The notes below the pieces were generated by a model, which was given only the letters and a program-made list of their open reading frames with translations, made no database searches and had not been told where the DNA came from. Shown in pieces: positions 51,387 through 59,911 of a stretch of 64,000 nucleotides of DNA (the first letter of the stretch is position 1; each line of letters starts with the position of its first letter). A program made the position numbers and the translations under genes. The DNA is from Methyloradius palustris (lineage in GTDB: Bacteria > Pseudomonadota > Gammaproteobacteria > Burkholderiales > Methylophilaceae): NCBI RefSeq assembly GCF_019703875.1, contig NZ_AP024110.1:744001-808000 (forward strand), given 5' to 3'.

Positions 51387-51764
51387 TCATTTTTTCGTGA
51401 AAATACTATTCGAAATAAACCAATACCTATGAATACAAACATAGCCAATATCCCCGATTAATATTTTGCTAAAAGGGGCTTTGGATTTTAGTGATTGCAA
51501 CCAAGCCGTTACAGCGCCATTCGGGCGAGTAAATGACTCCTCCCTTACTTGGATTCTTCCAGGTCCGCAAAATGGATCTATATAAACTTTGTTAGGCCAT
51601 CGGTTGAAGGCTGAGCGAGCGGCATCGATATAAGTACAAAGATATTTGTATTTCTGTTCAACCACCCAAGATCCTACCCCTAGACCCTTTTTTCCTTTTT
51701 CAATGACTAGATGTGCGTATGCATCCTCGATTGGTAGATGATTAGTGACAATTCTTAGATTCAT
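51387..51764 (-). pseudogene. Truncated TcmP-like (three-Cys-motif partner) gene
   Basis: The 125-residue product has KYKYLCTYIDAARSAFNRWP-type sequence, then VYIDPFCGPGRIQVR and a methyltransferase-like ILIGDIGY, which resemble the start of three-Cys-motif partner proteins (TcmP, usually over 250 residues). After GDI the sequence turns into an unrelated tail (VCIHRYWFISNSIFTKK) and stops. So only the N-terminal third remains. TcmP genes normally pair with a three-Cys-motif gene in mobile or defence islands; that partner is absent here. Confidence 0.55.
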
Positions 51765-51894
51765 TGTTGCCCCCTTATGTAACCATGTTACACAATAAAG
51801 ACAATATATTCATATGTAAGGGATTGAATTCAGGGATTTTTCTAATGAACGTAGGAAAAATGCATTGCTAGAGGACACTCGAAAGAACTTGGTT

Positions 51895-51954
51895 GTCTAA
51901 CATTTGGCTCTAAGCTACCAGTGCAATTTTATTGCTTAGAGTCAGATGTTAGGC
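51895..51954. repeat. attC-like site (59-base-element type), 60 bp
   Basis: GTCTAAC (51895-51901) fits RYYYAAC and GTTAGGC (51948-51954) fits GTTRRRY. Between them ATTTG-GCTCTAAGC pairs imperfectly (two mismatches) with GCTTAGAGTC-AGAT around an 18-base loop. Length and core sites match integron recombination sites, but the extrahelical base seen in many attC arms is not evident. It lies exactly at the right border of the accessory mosaic. Confidence 0.5.
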
Positions 51955-51965
51955 AGGTGTATTAA

Positions 51966-54089
51966 TTAGAAATCGACATTAACGCCGAAATTAACAGATC
52001 GACCAATACCAGCCACTGAACCCATTTGTCCAACTGACCCGTTTGCGCTCCAGTCAGCATAATCCACTCCACCTAGCGGCAAATTATAGAATTTGTCGAA
52101 TAGATTGGTGACGCTGAGATCAAGTCGTACCTTTTGCATCTGATAAGCTGTCCTCAAATTAACCAGGGTATATCCAGCTGTTTTTAGCTCAAATCTCTGG
52201 GTATCCACCTGTGACTTTCTATCAACCAATTGCACGTCGATAGCATTAGCCCACGCGCCTTTTTTCTGCTCAAGGCTCATGCGGATATTGAGTGGCATGA
52301 TGTGGTACAAATCATCCCCGTTACTTTGTTCGCCTCTGTTAAAACCCAGCAACCCAGTCAGGCGGCCTTTGCCAAAGCTGCTGTTATCCCATAGGCTGTG
52401 CTTCCATGCCATATCAATACCGTAGAACTGAGCATTTTGATTTACGAATTGCAGGATCGCTTTTGTATCATCTGTACCTGGATTGAATGTGCCAATCCTG
52501 TTCACCCCAATATAGTCCTGAACATAGGTAAAGTAAGGTGTGAGTTTGACTTGCCAGTCTTGCTGATTGGCATCATGCCAGTCGAATGTAGCACTCACAG
52601 TATTTGCGGTCTCAGGTTTGAGATCGGCATTCCCCACATAGCCATTGCCATCACCAAACCAGCCTATCATGGTAGCCGCCATTGTTCCGCGCCCCCATGA
52701 ATAACGCTCATACAGGCTAGGACTACGGGTTTTTCTGGCATAGCCGAATTCAAGTGTCTGGGTGTTGGATGCTTCGTATTTTGCAGTTGCTGTGGCATCA
52801 ATATTGTTGTCGCCCTTCAATCGATTGCCTGCATTGAATGCTAGCGCTGCCGCATCGTCTATGGCGTTCATCATACCGCCGTAGGATTGGACCTCACCCG
52901 TACTGGTTTTCACATAATCATCACGTATGCCAAGTAAGGTACTCCATTGATCTGTCCACTTTGATTCAACTTCAGCAAACAGGCCAAATCTGTCGCGCCT
53001 GCCATTGTTGATGTTGATATAGGTATTTGGCTCCATCATCATGCTACCTGGGACTGCTGGCCAGAAATCATCCAGTTTGTTGCGATGAAATTCATTACCG
53101 ATTCGCAGCAGGTGCATGTCATTCAATGGAATACTGGCTTTAACCGTATATCCATAATCCTGACCGTGTGTCTTCATTGGCATGTTGCCTGTTTTCTCAG
53201 GTGAGAAGAATCCCATTTCATGATGCACGTCCTGCCAGTAGAAACGTGTATCCAGTTCACCCCAGTTGAATTGCCTGATGTAATTTGCATTAATGGTATC
53301 TGAGCTATTGCCGACCATATCCATATACTGGTTTACATAGCCCTGATAAGGCACATCCTGATGACTGATCTTCAATGAAAATAGCTGATCATCGCCTTTA
53401 GCGGCGAATGTGACGGCTTGGGTATTACGCTGATATTGAGTAGAGCGTACTTTATTGCCATTTCCATCTTCGTAACTCTGTGCTCTGTCTGTGGTGCCCG
53501 TGAACCCAAGACTAAGATTTTCGCTGGCTACAGATGCGTTCACAGCAGTGCTTAAGCCACTATTGTTGCTTCGGTAGAATGTGGAGAAGCTACCCTGATA
53601 TAACAGCTCGTCTGCATTATTTGAAAATGCAGGCGTGGCAGAATCCACCTTGATCGTACCTGCTATGCTGTCACCACCCATGCTGACGGGTGTGATACCT
53701 GCCATCACACTGATACTCGCTACGCTACTGGCAGGCAGATAAGAAAGTGGTGAGTTCATATGATTGGCACAGGCTGAAGTGACTTCAGCACCATCGACGA
53801 ATATCTTGATGCGATCATCATTCAAGCCACGGATCGAAGGCAGGTTTGAAACCCCGCCCGCCTGATAAAGGCTGACTCCTGGAAAGTCCTGCAAAAGCTC
53901 TGCGGTGTCGGGGGTTGCTGTTTTGTCAGCCTGAATCTTACTGGATAGGGTCTTCTCGGCAGTGACTGCGACCTCTGGGACTTTCAATGAATCAACAGCC
54001 GTGTCCGCTTGTGCACTTGTGAATGCGATTGTGGATAGAACCAATGAAGCACCTTGTATCAATGAAGGACGTCTTAACATTTTTTTCAT
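51966..54089 (-). CDS. TonB-dependent copper receptor, OprC-like
   Basis: This 707-residue outer-membrane receptor has a signal peptide ending AQA, a plug domain (PGVSLYQAGGVSNLPSIRGLNDDRIKIFVDG), a 22-strand barrel and a terminal Phe (NFGVNVDF). Cys107-xxx-Met111 (ACANHM) in the plug and His290-x-Met292 (HHEM) in the barrel reproduce the CxxxM/HxM arrangement of the copper site of OprC with almost the same spacing. It is downstream of a cytochrome c gene and, as a copper receptor, would feed the PCuAC chaperone and related genes to the right. A RegA-type dyad precedes the unit. Confidence 0.85.
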   Translation of the reverse strand: MKKMLRRPSLIQGASLVLSTIAFTSAQADTAVDSLKVPEVAVTAEKTLSSKIQADKTATPDTAELLQDFPGVSLYQAGGVSNLPSIRGLNDDRIKIFVDGAEVTSACANHMNSPLSYLPASSVASISVMAGITPVSMGGDSIAGTIKVDSATPAFSNNADELLYQGSFSTFYRSNNSGLSTAVNASVASENLSLGFTGTTDRAQSYEDGNGNKVRSTQYQRNTQAVTFAAKGDDQLFSLKISHQDVPYQGYVNQYMDMVGNSSDTINANYIRQFNWGELDTRFYWQDVHHEMGFFSPEKTGNMPMKTHGQDYGYTVKASIPLNDMHLLRIGNEFHRNKLDDFWPAVPGSMMMEPNTYININNGRRDRFGLFAEVESKWTDQWSTLLGIRDDYVKTSTGEVQSYGGMMNAIDDAAALAFNAGNRLKGDNNIDATATAKYEASNTQTLEFGYARKTRSPSLYERYSWGRGTMAATMIGWFGDGNGYVGNADLKPETANTVSATFDWHDANQQDWQVKLTPYFTYVQDYIGVNRIGTFNPGTDDTKAILQFVNQNAQFYGIDMAWKHSLWDNSSFGKGRLTGLLGFNRGEQSNGDDLYHIMPLNIRMSLEQKKGAWANAIDVQLVDRKSQVDTQRFELKTAGYTLVNLRTAYQMQKVRLDLSVTNLFDKFYNLPLGGVDYADWSANGSVGQMGSVAGIGRSVNFGVNVDF

Positions 54090-54142
54090 ATAGATTTCTT
54101 TTAGCGATTGATGTTGAGAATAATGGGAAGAGCAACGATTGG

Positions 54143-54472
54143 TTACTTAAGTGAAAGTACCCACTGAACAAGCGTCTTGATATCAGTGTCACTGACGTTT
54201 GGGCTATTGGGCGGCATCGCGAATGTGCCCCAAACTCCACTACCACCGGCTTTTACTTTTGTGATTAATTTCGCTTCTGCTGATTTATCACCGCGGTATT
54301 TGTTGGCCACGTCAACATAAGCAGGGCCTAGTATCTTGTTGTTGATGCCATGGCACGCCAAACAGCCACTTTTCTGCGCTAATGCTTCAGCGACTTTGTT
54401 ATCCCCTGCATGGCAATTTAGTGCAGATATTGATGCAATAAGCGACAAATTAATGATGGATAGATTTTTCAT
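54143..54472 (-). CDS. Class I cytochrome c (c551/c5 type)
   Basis: This 109-residue exported monohaem cytochrome has a signal peptide ending CHA, the haem motif CLACH (37-41) and an axial Met in FAMPPN (near 86). It is transcribed towards the OprC-like receptor gene (53 bp apart), so the two probably form one operon. A role in redox chemistry of copper (reduction to Cu(I)) is possible but inferred. Confidence 0.9.
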   Translation of the reverse strand: MKNLSIINLSLIASISALNCHAGDNKVAEALAQKSGCLACHGINNKILGPAYVDVANKYRGDKSAEAKLITKVKAGGSGVWGTFAMPPNSPNVSDTDIKTLVQWVLSLK

Positions 54473-54604
54473 ATTTCCCCTTCACGATGTGCGGTCGCAC
54501 AGTCTTTTGATGTATTATTTTTAATGCCGCGATATCACAATTCGGCCTATTGAGTCTGTCCCCAATATGGCTGGTTATTCTAGATGAGCGAGTAAAAATG
54601 AGAA

Positions 54605-54621
54605 TGCGACATGATGTCGCA
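54605..54621. promoter_or_regulatory. RegA-type dyad TGCGAC-N5-GTCGCA
   Basis: This perfect palindromic arm pair lies upstream of the cytochrome c/OprC-like unit, about 135 bp from the start codon. It fits the GCGNC-N5-GNCGC pattern of RegA/PrrA/RoxR sites. Confidence 0.7.
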
Positions 54622-54625
54622 AGGG

Positions 54626-55024
54626 TTACAGAGATTTTTTAAGGGAAAGTATGTCGCGGATGCTCAGTGGTACAACAGCAAGCACGCTGAGAACCCACAG
54701 CAACATCCAGACTGGTACTTTGGTCGCTGGTATAAAGTAGATGTGCTGGGTAAAACTTGCCATGATAGCGACTACTCCAATCGCCCCATAAAACCGATAG
54801 CCTGCAATCCGCGTGTAATGCGATATCTCCTGATTGGGGTAGCCTATCAGGAAGGCATACAAGACACAGGATGCAACCAGCCATAACATCAGAATTGGAA
54901 TGACTGGCAATACAAGAACAGCAATCATGCATCCCAGATTAAAGCCTATCGTGTATTTCCTGTAGCTGTGATCGAGGTCATTTTCTAGAAACACAATTGG
55001 CACTTCCGTTATCATCAAAGTCAT
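54626..55024 (-). CDS. Small polytopic membrane protein
   Basis: This 132-residue protein has about four TM helices (near 28-45, 47-62, 77-96, 103-122) and a basic C-terminus. I cannot assign a family. It is divergent from the regB-like gene, with two RegA-type dyads in between, and its downstream end reaches the dyad upstream of the cytochrome gene, so it belongs to the locus. It may be an integral partner of copper import (inference). Confidence 0.7.
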   Translation of the reverse strand: MTLMITEVPIVFLENDLDHSYRKYTIGFNLGCMIAVLVLPVIPILMLWLVASCVLYAFLIGYPNQEISHYTRIAGYRFYGAIGVVAIMASFTQHIYFIPATKVPVWMLLWVLSVLAVVPLSIRDILSLKKSL

Positions 55025-55079
55025 ACTTTGGTAGGTGATTGAGGTCTATATTTTATGTTTAAGCATGGGTTGCAATAAA

Positions 55080-55133
55080 TGTGGCAAATTGTCGCAACGC
55101 AGAATGAATGGTCAGCTGTGACCATTTGTCGCA
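55080..55133. promoter_or_regulatory. Two RegA-type dyads upstream of regB-like gene
   Basis: GTGGC-AAATT-GTCGC (55081-55095) and GTGAC-CATTT-GTCGC (55118-55132) have centres 37 bp apart. They lie between the divergent small membrane protein gene and regB. Confidence 0.7.
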
Positions 55134-55169
55134 GGCGCCTAGCCCTGAGACCGAGGTAATATCAACACT

Positions 55170-56501
55170 ATGTCTGCAAGCTCTCTATCGTCTGTCACCA
55201 CTCTGACTAATTTACGTCGCCTGGTCTGGCTACGCTTTTTAATGGCAGCTTTGCTAGGAATATCAACGCTAGTCGCTATCGAATTCTACGACCTTGATAT
55301 CCCAATGCGGATTATTAGCAGTGCCGCAATTCTCGCCTTGGTTGTGAACCTCACTACCTTATGGCGTTTACGGCACTCAACCACAGTGAGTAACCCAGAG
55401 TTATTCATTCAACTACTACTGGACATACTGATTCTGACCGCTGTGTTTTATGACACGGGCGGGTACAGCAATCCTTTCATCTGGATGTTTTTGTTGTCTA
55501 TTGTCGTATCGGCGGTGGCACTACCCTGGCTCTATACTTGGGTGATCGCAGGAGTTTCCATTGCCTGCTATAGCAGCCTGATGTTCTGGTACAAACCGCT
55601 TAATTTGATGATGTCCAAAATGATTGGAATGGATGGCATGGCTGGTATGTCGGACCATGATATGCCGATGTCATCGATGCCTATGGATCACACGGGCTTT
55701 GGTATTCACCTGGTTGGAATGTGGGCAGGCTTCGTCGTCGCAGCAGTAGTGATTGCGATCTTTGTGGAACGCATGGCATTCAACCTGCGTGAGCATGACC
55801 GTTTGCTCGCAGAAACCCGGGAAAAAATGCTAGAGAACGAACGCATGCTGGCATTAGGCACTCTGGCTGCAGGGGCGGCGCATGAATTGAGCACACCACT
55901 TTCCACGATTGCGATACTGCTTCAGGAACTGCGCCAAGGCCATAGCAAAGACGAATTAGATCAATCACTGGAAATCATGACCAAGCAAGTTGATGTATGT
56001 AAGCAGGCTTTGCTATCAATCACTTTATCTGGCGGCAATGTTCGCGCAGAAGCGGGACAACGTACCACTATTCGTATTTTTCTTGAACAGGTACTCCAAC
56101 AATGGCAAGACCGTCGTCCAGGTATTGTCATGCAAACAAAACTCAGCGGGATTGAGCCTTTGGCTGTCATTACAGATCGCGCATTAGGACAGGCATTTGT
56201 CAACCTGCTGGATAATGCGGCGGATGCCTCTCCTCAAGCTGTGGAGGTTGATGCAAACTGGACAGCAACAGATTTAGTGTTAGACATTCATGACCAAGGA
56301 GAGGGCTTGGATATTTCAACCCTCCACCAAATCGGACAAGCTGGTTTTACGACAAAAGAAGATATGGGTGGGCTGGGGCTAGGTGTATTTCTCGCCAAAT
56401 CAGTTATTGAGCGCTTGGGTGGAACCCTGCAATTCATAATGCGCGAGACAGGCGGAACCCTGACACGTATTACATTGCCATTGGATAAACTGAAAGTATG
56501 A
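55170..56501 (+). CDS. regB: RegB/PrrB/RoxS-type sensor kinase with Met-rich extracytoplasmic loop
   Basis: This 443-residue kinase has six TM helices (about 20-198). The quinone-site motif GGYSNPF (97-103) and the redox cysteine (Cys277 in DVCKQAL), 39 residues after the phosphoacceptor H238 (AAHELSTPL), are conserved, as in RegB. Unusually, the loop between the last TM helices (147-174) contains ten Met and two His, for example MIGMDGMAGM and HDMPMSSMPMDH. It resembles a Cu(I) or Ag(I) binding segment. The ATPase lobe has NLLDNAADASP and GLGLGVFLAK. It overlaps regA by four bases. Confidence 0.9.
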   Translation: MSASSLSSVTTLTNLRRLVWLRFLMAALLGISTLVAIEFYDLDIPMRIISSAAILALVVNLTTLWRLRHSTTVSNPELFIQLLLDILILTAVFYDTGGYSNPFIWMFLLSIVVSAVALPWLYTWVIAGVSIACYSSLMFWYKPLNLMMSKMIGMDGMAGMSDHDMPMSSMPMDHTGFGIHLVGMWAGFVVAAVVIAIFVERMAFNLREHDRLLAETREKMLENERMLALGTLAAGAAHELSTPLSTIAILLQELRQGHSKDELDQSLEIMTKQVDVCKQALLSITLSGGNVRAEAGQRTTIRIFLEQVLQQWQDRRPGIVMQTKLSGIEPLAVITDRALGQAFVNLLDNAADASPQAVEVDANWTATDLVLDIHDQGEGLDISTLHQIGQAGFTTKEDMGGLGLGVFLAKSVIERLGGTLQFIMRETGGTLTRITLPLDKLKV

Positions 56502-57058
56502 TAAATAATGCCATGAGTCCCTTAGATGGACTTCCCACATTGCTAGTCGTGGATGATGATGAAATCTTTGCCCAGACCCTCTCTAGGGCAATGATCAAAA
56601 GAGGCTTTTCGGTCATGACTGCGAATAATGCAGGAGATGCCACCAGACTTGCTAGCGCTTCGCCTCCAGATTATGCGGTGATTGACCTCAAGATGCCTGG
56701 AGAATCCGGACTTTCATTGATCAGGATACTCAAAGAGTTTAGTAGTAGCACGACCATCGTTGTACTGACAGGTTATGCAAGCATTGCTACGGCTGTTGAG
56801 GCAATTAAACTCGGTGCCACTTCATATCTTGCGAAGCCGGCTAACGCTGATGAAATATTGCAGGCCTTGCACAGTGGTGAAGGCGATGACTTGATCCCTA
56901 TGGCCAACAGCCCGCTCTCAGTGGATAGAATGGAATGGGAACATATCCAACGTGTGCTAAGTGAAAATCAGGGTAATATTTCAGCGACCGCCCGCAGCCT
57001 CAATATGCATCGCAGAACGCTACAACGTAAATTGCTCAAACGACCAGCAAAGTCATAA
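56498..57058 (+). CDS. regA: RegA/PrrA-type response regulator
   Basis: This 186-residue regulator has the receiver (VVDDDE near 18-23; phosphoacceptor in VIDLKMPGESG; VLTGYASIATAVEAIKLGATSYLAKPA) and a Fis-like HTH with the family-typical DRMEWEHIQRVLSENQGNISATARSLNMHRRTLQRKLLKR. RegA of photosynthetic bacteria responds to quinone redox state. Here the cognate dyads in the surrounding promoters suggest a local regulon. It is translationally coupled to regB. Confidence 0.93.
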   Translation: MINNAMSPLDGLPTLLVVDDDEIFAQTLSRAMIKRGFSVMTANNAGDATRLASASPPDYAVIDLKMPGESGLSLIRILKEFSSSTTIVVLTGYASIATAVEAIKLGATSYLAKPANADEILQALHSGEGDDLIPMANSPLSVDRMEWEHIQRVLSENQGNISATARSLNMHRRTLQRKLLKRPAKS

Positions 57059-57061
57059 GTC

Positions 57062-57571
57062 ATGAAGTATCTATTAATATTGATTTATACCATCCTGCCC
57101 CTTCAGTCTTCATATGCAGGTAGTCTTTCTGTTGGCAAACCTGTGCCATCTTTCAAAATAAAAACTATGGACGGGCAAGTAATGACGCCTGCCACCTCAA
57201 AAGGCCATGTGTTGATCATCAATCTCTGGGCAACCTGGTGCGAACCATGCCGTAAAGAGATGCCAGCGATAGATGCCTTTTACCGCAAGTATCATGATCA
57301 GGGTGTTGATGTAATCGCGGTGAGTCTGGATGATCGCAGTGATCTGGGTAAGGTTAAAGCAGTGACGCAATCATTTGCATTCCCGGTCGGAATGGAGAAA
57401 GACGCTGATATTGATGGTTTTGGTCGCATCTGGCGGGTGCCGGTCACATTTATCATTGATACGGATGGCATATTGCGACGCAATGGCTGGGAGGGCGAGC
57501 CTCTGGTTGATATGGACATTCTGGAAAAAAGCATCAAACCACTACTCGGTTCAACCAACAAGACTCAGTAG
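57062..57571 (+). CDS. TlpA-like periplasmic thioredoxin
   Basis: This 169-residue exported thiol-disulfide protein has a signal peptide (residues 1-19) and the redox motif WATWCEPCRKEMP (C60, C63), followed by VAVSLDD and a cis-Pro loop RVPVTFIID. In other bacteria TlpA-type proteins reduce cysteines of CuA-site or cytochrome maturation factors. It starts three bases after regA and is in the same operon; a role with copper chaperone or cytochrome thiols is inferred. Confidence 0.88.
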   Translation: MKYLLILIYTILPLQSSYAGSLSVGKPVPSFKIKTMDGQVMTPATSKGHVLIINLWATWCEPCRKEMPAIDAFYRKYHDQGVDVIAVSLDDRSDLGKVKAVTQSFAFPVGMEKDADIDGFGRIWRVPVTFIIDTDGILRRNGWEGEPLVDMDILEKSIKPLLGSTNKTQ

Positions 57572-57625
57572 CCAAGCCAGATCACCCCGCCCTAAAGACT
57601 CAGTCATATTCTGTATTTTACGTAC

Positions 57626-57642
57626 TGCGGCAACGTGTCGCA
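57626..57642. promoter_or_regulatory. RegA-type dyad TGCGGC-N5-GTCGCA
   Basis: GCGGC-AACGT-GTCGC (57627-57641) matches the RegA/PrrA half-site consensus and lies 28 bp before the next start codon. Confidence 0.65.
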
Positions 57643-57669
57643 TTCCCCGCTTAGTTTAGTGCTTCTAAG

Positions 57670-58161
57670 ATGTCTTTTTGGATAAAACCTTGGAGCATGA
57701 ATTTGACCATCAGGAAAACACTGTCTTTAGTTAAGTCCTTCACTTTTGCAATAGTGATGATGGGATTTCTGCTATCTGCCACATCAAACGCCAGCGATAG
57801 TTCAGAGCAATTGGCGATTAAAAACCTGATCTCCAGCACATTCGACAAACCTGAACTTAAAGTCATCACTTCCCCTGTTGTGGTCGTAGACCATTACGCT
57901 ATCGCTGACTGGGTTCAAGGAGAAAAAGGTGGCCGCGCTTTGTTACATGAGACCAATGGAAAATGGTCGATTATGGCTTGCGGCGGGGATGGTTTTAAAG
58001 ATGTTAAAACCTTGATAAATGCAGGCATCAAACAGTCTATTGCACAACAATTGATATCCCAGTTAAATCAAGCTGAACTGCCGCTGAGTCCAATTGCTGT
58101 CAAACGATTTAGCCTATATGGCGCGGAAGACGAAGCTGAAGCGTCTCATCATTCGCATTAA
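57670..58161 (+). CDS. Probable copper-uptake-associated periplasmic protein
   Basis: The protein is 163 residues (or 154 if it starts at ATG 57697). It has a signal sequence (KSFTFAIVMMGFLLSATSNA), a conserved central block (VDHYAIADWVQGEKGGRALLHETNGKWSIMACGGDGFK) and a His-rich end (SHHSH). From memory this block occurs in proteins annotated as copper uptake system-associated; I cannot verify it here. It is preceded by a RegA-type dyad and lies between the tlpA-like gene and the barrel gene. Confidence 0.65.
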   Translation: MSFWIKPWSMNLTIRKTLSLVKSFTFAIVMMGFLLSATSNASDSSEQLAIKNLISSTFDKPELKVITSPVVVVDHYAIADWVQGEKGGRALLHETNGKWSIMACGGDGFKDVKTLINAGIKQSIAQQLISQLNQAELPLSPIAVKRFSLYGAEDEAEASHHSH

Positions 58162-58164
58162 ATC

Positions 58165-58195
58165 AGAGTGGAAGCGCACAGGCCGCTTCCACTCT
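58165..58195. terminator. Hairpin between convergent genes
   Basis: The 12-bp stem AGAGTGGAAGCG / CGCTTCCACTCT around CACAGGC lies between the ends of two convergent genes. There is no long T-run. Confidence 0.7.
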
Positions 58196-58197
58196 AG

Positions 58198-59223
58198 CTA
58201 GAATGAGTAGCGTGCACCGACAGACGCAGTAAACCTTGGAGCAAGCTGCACACCATTCACATTCTGGTAAATCGGTATTTGCACAAAACTGTAAGCGGAA
58301 AGCTTTTTATTGACTGGCACTACGACACCAGGGCTTAGATAGACCAAAGTGCCACCTGTGCTTACCGTATCAGCTTCCGCACCAGAGTCGCGTGCTACAT
58401 AACGTGCATTGAGTTGTAATTGAGGTGTGAAGCCAGCAAATCCAGTGTAGCGTAACCCGCCATTCAGGTTTAGGCCATTCCCAGGGCGATAGTCATCTTT
58501 GGCGTTGAGCGCGGTCTGAACCACGCCCTGACTGAAGAAGCCCCAATCCTTGTTGATTGCATCGTGATAATAAACGCCAAGAATTACATCCGTCGTCCCA
58601 GTGCCTGGCTGCAGGCCACGATCAATAGCTGCGACATCGCCAAGCGCTGCAGGGTCTGTTGATATACCCGTTTGTCGATGATCCCCCGTCGGCAGCTTCA
58701 GTCCGAATAAGACACCTACGTTATGCTGTTCGGTAAAACCTTGAAAACGACCAATGACCTTGATGTCGCCGATATTCTTGGTGCCTGACTCGTAGGCTTC
58801 ATCAGCTGGAGAAACGCCGTCACTGCTTGTACCCAGTGTTGCGTGGCTTCGGTCAATATACGGCACTTGTACCTGTACACCCCAGCTAGGATTGAAATTG
58901 TAGTCTCCAGTAATGGTGACATAGTGATTCTTGGTGTACTTCTCAACTTCCTGCGGGCCGTCATTGGCTGGATTTCGTGAGCCAGTATTGACGATGCCGC
59001 TCGCTGCCTGAGGGGAAATCTTGCCAGTCCCGCTACGTAGTTGGTTCTGATCCAGATAGTCGTAACGGACATCCAGCTTAAAGCCAGAACTGGTCGAAAG
59101 TCCTAGGCTCTCCCAGTCTGAACTCAATGTACATCCGCAGCTCGCACATGCTTGAGCCAGTTGTGGTAAAGCAAGGATGACTGTACTTAAGACCGTCAAT
59201 TGGATAAATCTGGATTTTTTCAT
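58198..59223 (-). CDS. Outer-membrane beta-barrel protein with CASCGC N-terminus
   Basis: This protein of about 341 residues has a signal peptide (RFIQLTVLSTVILALPQLAQA). The mature N-terminus is CASCGC, three cysteines in six residues, followed by alternating strands typical of a barrel and a terminal YSF. No named family is certain; such barrels occur near metal or phenol-transport genes. The start ATG 59223 has AGAGAT upstream. A RegA-type dyad (59330-59346) precedes it, so it belongs to the locus. The Cys cluster may bind copper (inference). Confidence 0.7.
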   Translation of the reverse strand: MKKSRFIQLTVLSTVILALPQLAQACASCGCTLSSDWESLGLSTSSGFKLDVRYDYLDQNQLRSGTGKISPQAASGIVNTGSRNPANDGPQEVEKYTKNHYVTITGDYNFNPSWGVQVQVPYIDRSHATLGTSSDGVSPADEAYESGTKNIGDIKVIGRFQGFTEQHNVGVLFGLKLPTGDHRQTGISTDPAALGDVAAIDRGLQPGTGTTDVILGVYYHDAINKDWGFFSQGVVQTALNAKDDYRPGNGLNLNGGLRYTGFAGFTPQLQLNARYVARDSGAEADTVSTGGTLVYLSPGVVVPVNKKLSAYSFVQIPIYQNVNGVQLAPRFTASVGARYSF

Positions 59224-59329
59224 TTTATCTCTTCTACAAATAGGGAGTGATGCCTGAAAGCAAAGACTTCGACTCAATTACACCGTTGTTTGATGGTCGA
59301 ATGCTACGGGACAAAATGGCTTAAATGAA

Positions 59330-59346
59330 TGTGACAAATTGTCGCA
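59330..59346. promoter_or_regulatory. RegA-type dyad GTGAC-N5-GTCGC
   Basis: GTGAC-AAATT-GTCGC (59331-59345) lies about 105 bp upstream of the barrel protein start. The spacer AAATT is the same as in the site at 55081. Confidence 0.65.
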
Positions 59347-59389
59347 GTCATTTATTCTGGAATGAAAGGAGCTGCTAGAAAATTAGCTG

Positions 59390-59830
59390 TTAGTGAGACT
59401 GGTTGGGGTCAGATGATCTTGCAATAATCTTGATACTGACGGTTGAATGAATATTGTCCTTACCTGAGAACACAAAATCCACTGGCACAGCCTCGCCGTC
59501 TTTGATCGGGTGCTTGATTTCGTTGAACATCAAGTGGTAGCTGTCTGGGGTCAATTCCACAGCTTTACCTGCTTTTAGGTTGAGTTGTTTCACCTCACGC
59601 ATTTTCATGACATCGCCATTCATGATCATTTCATGGACTGCAACAGAATTAGCAACGGGAGATGAAAGACTGATTAGGGTTACATCTTTATCGGATACGA
59701 ATTTTAAATAACCGGCTGCTACGCTTTGCCCTGGCGCGGTAGATCTGATCCATGCGTGAGTGATCGTAACTTCAGCATGGCTGATTGTTGCCAGCATCAA
59801 TAAACCGAATCCAATTAGCCATTTTTTCAT
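59390..59830 (-). CDS. PCuAC periplasmic copper chaperone
   Basis: This 146-residue exported protein has a signal peptide ending SHA. The copper motif H(M)-X10-M-X21-H-X-M is exactly kept: H66, M68, M77, H99 and M101 (HEMIMNGDVMKM then YHLM). It carries Cu(I) and delivers copper to the CuA or CuB centres of terminal oxidases in related systems. The start at 59830 has GGAGAG upstream. A RegA-type dyad lies 82 bp before it. Confidence 0.95.
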   Translation of the reverse strand: MKKWLIGFGLLMLATISHAEVTITHAWIRSTAPGQSVAAGYLKFVSDKDVTLISLSSPVANSVAVHEMIMNGDVMKMREVKQLNLKAGKAVELTPDSYHLMFNEIKHPIKDGEAVPVDFVFSGKDNIHSTVSIKIIARSSDPNQSH

Positions 59831-59911
59831 CAATCTCTCCAGTTCCCTAGGGTTGAACGAACCACATGTTTTTCTTTGTGCACATTTTATATCAGCTTTC
59901 CAAGGATACAC

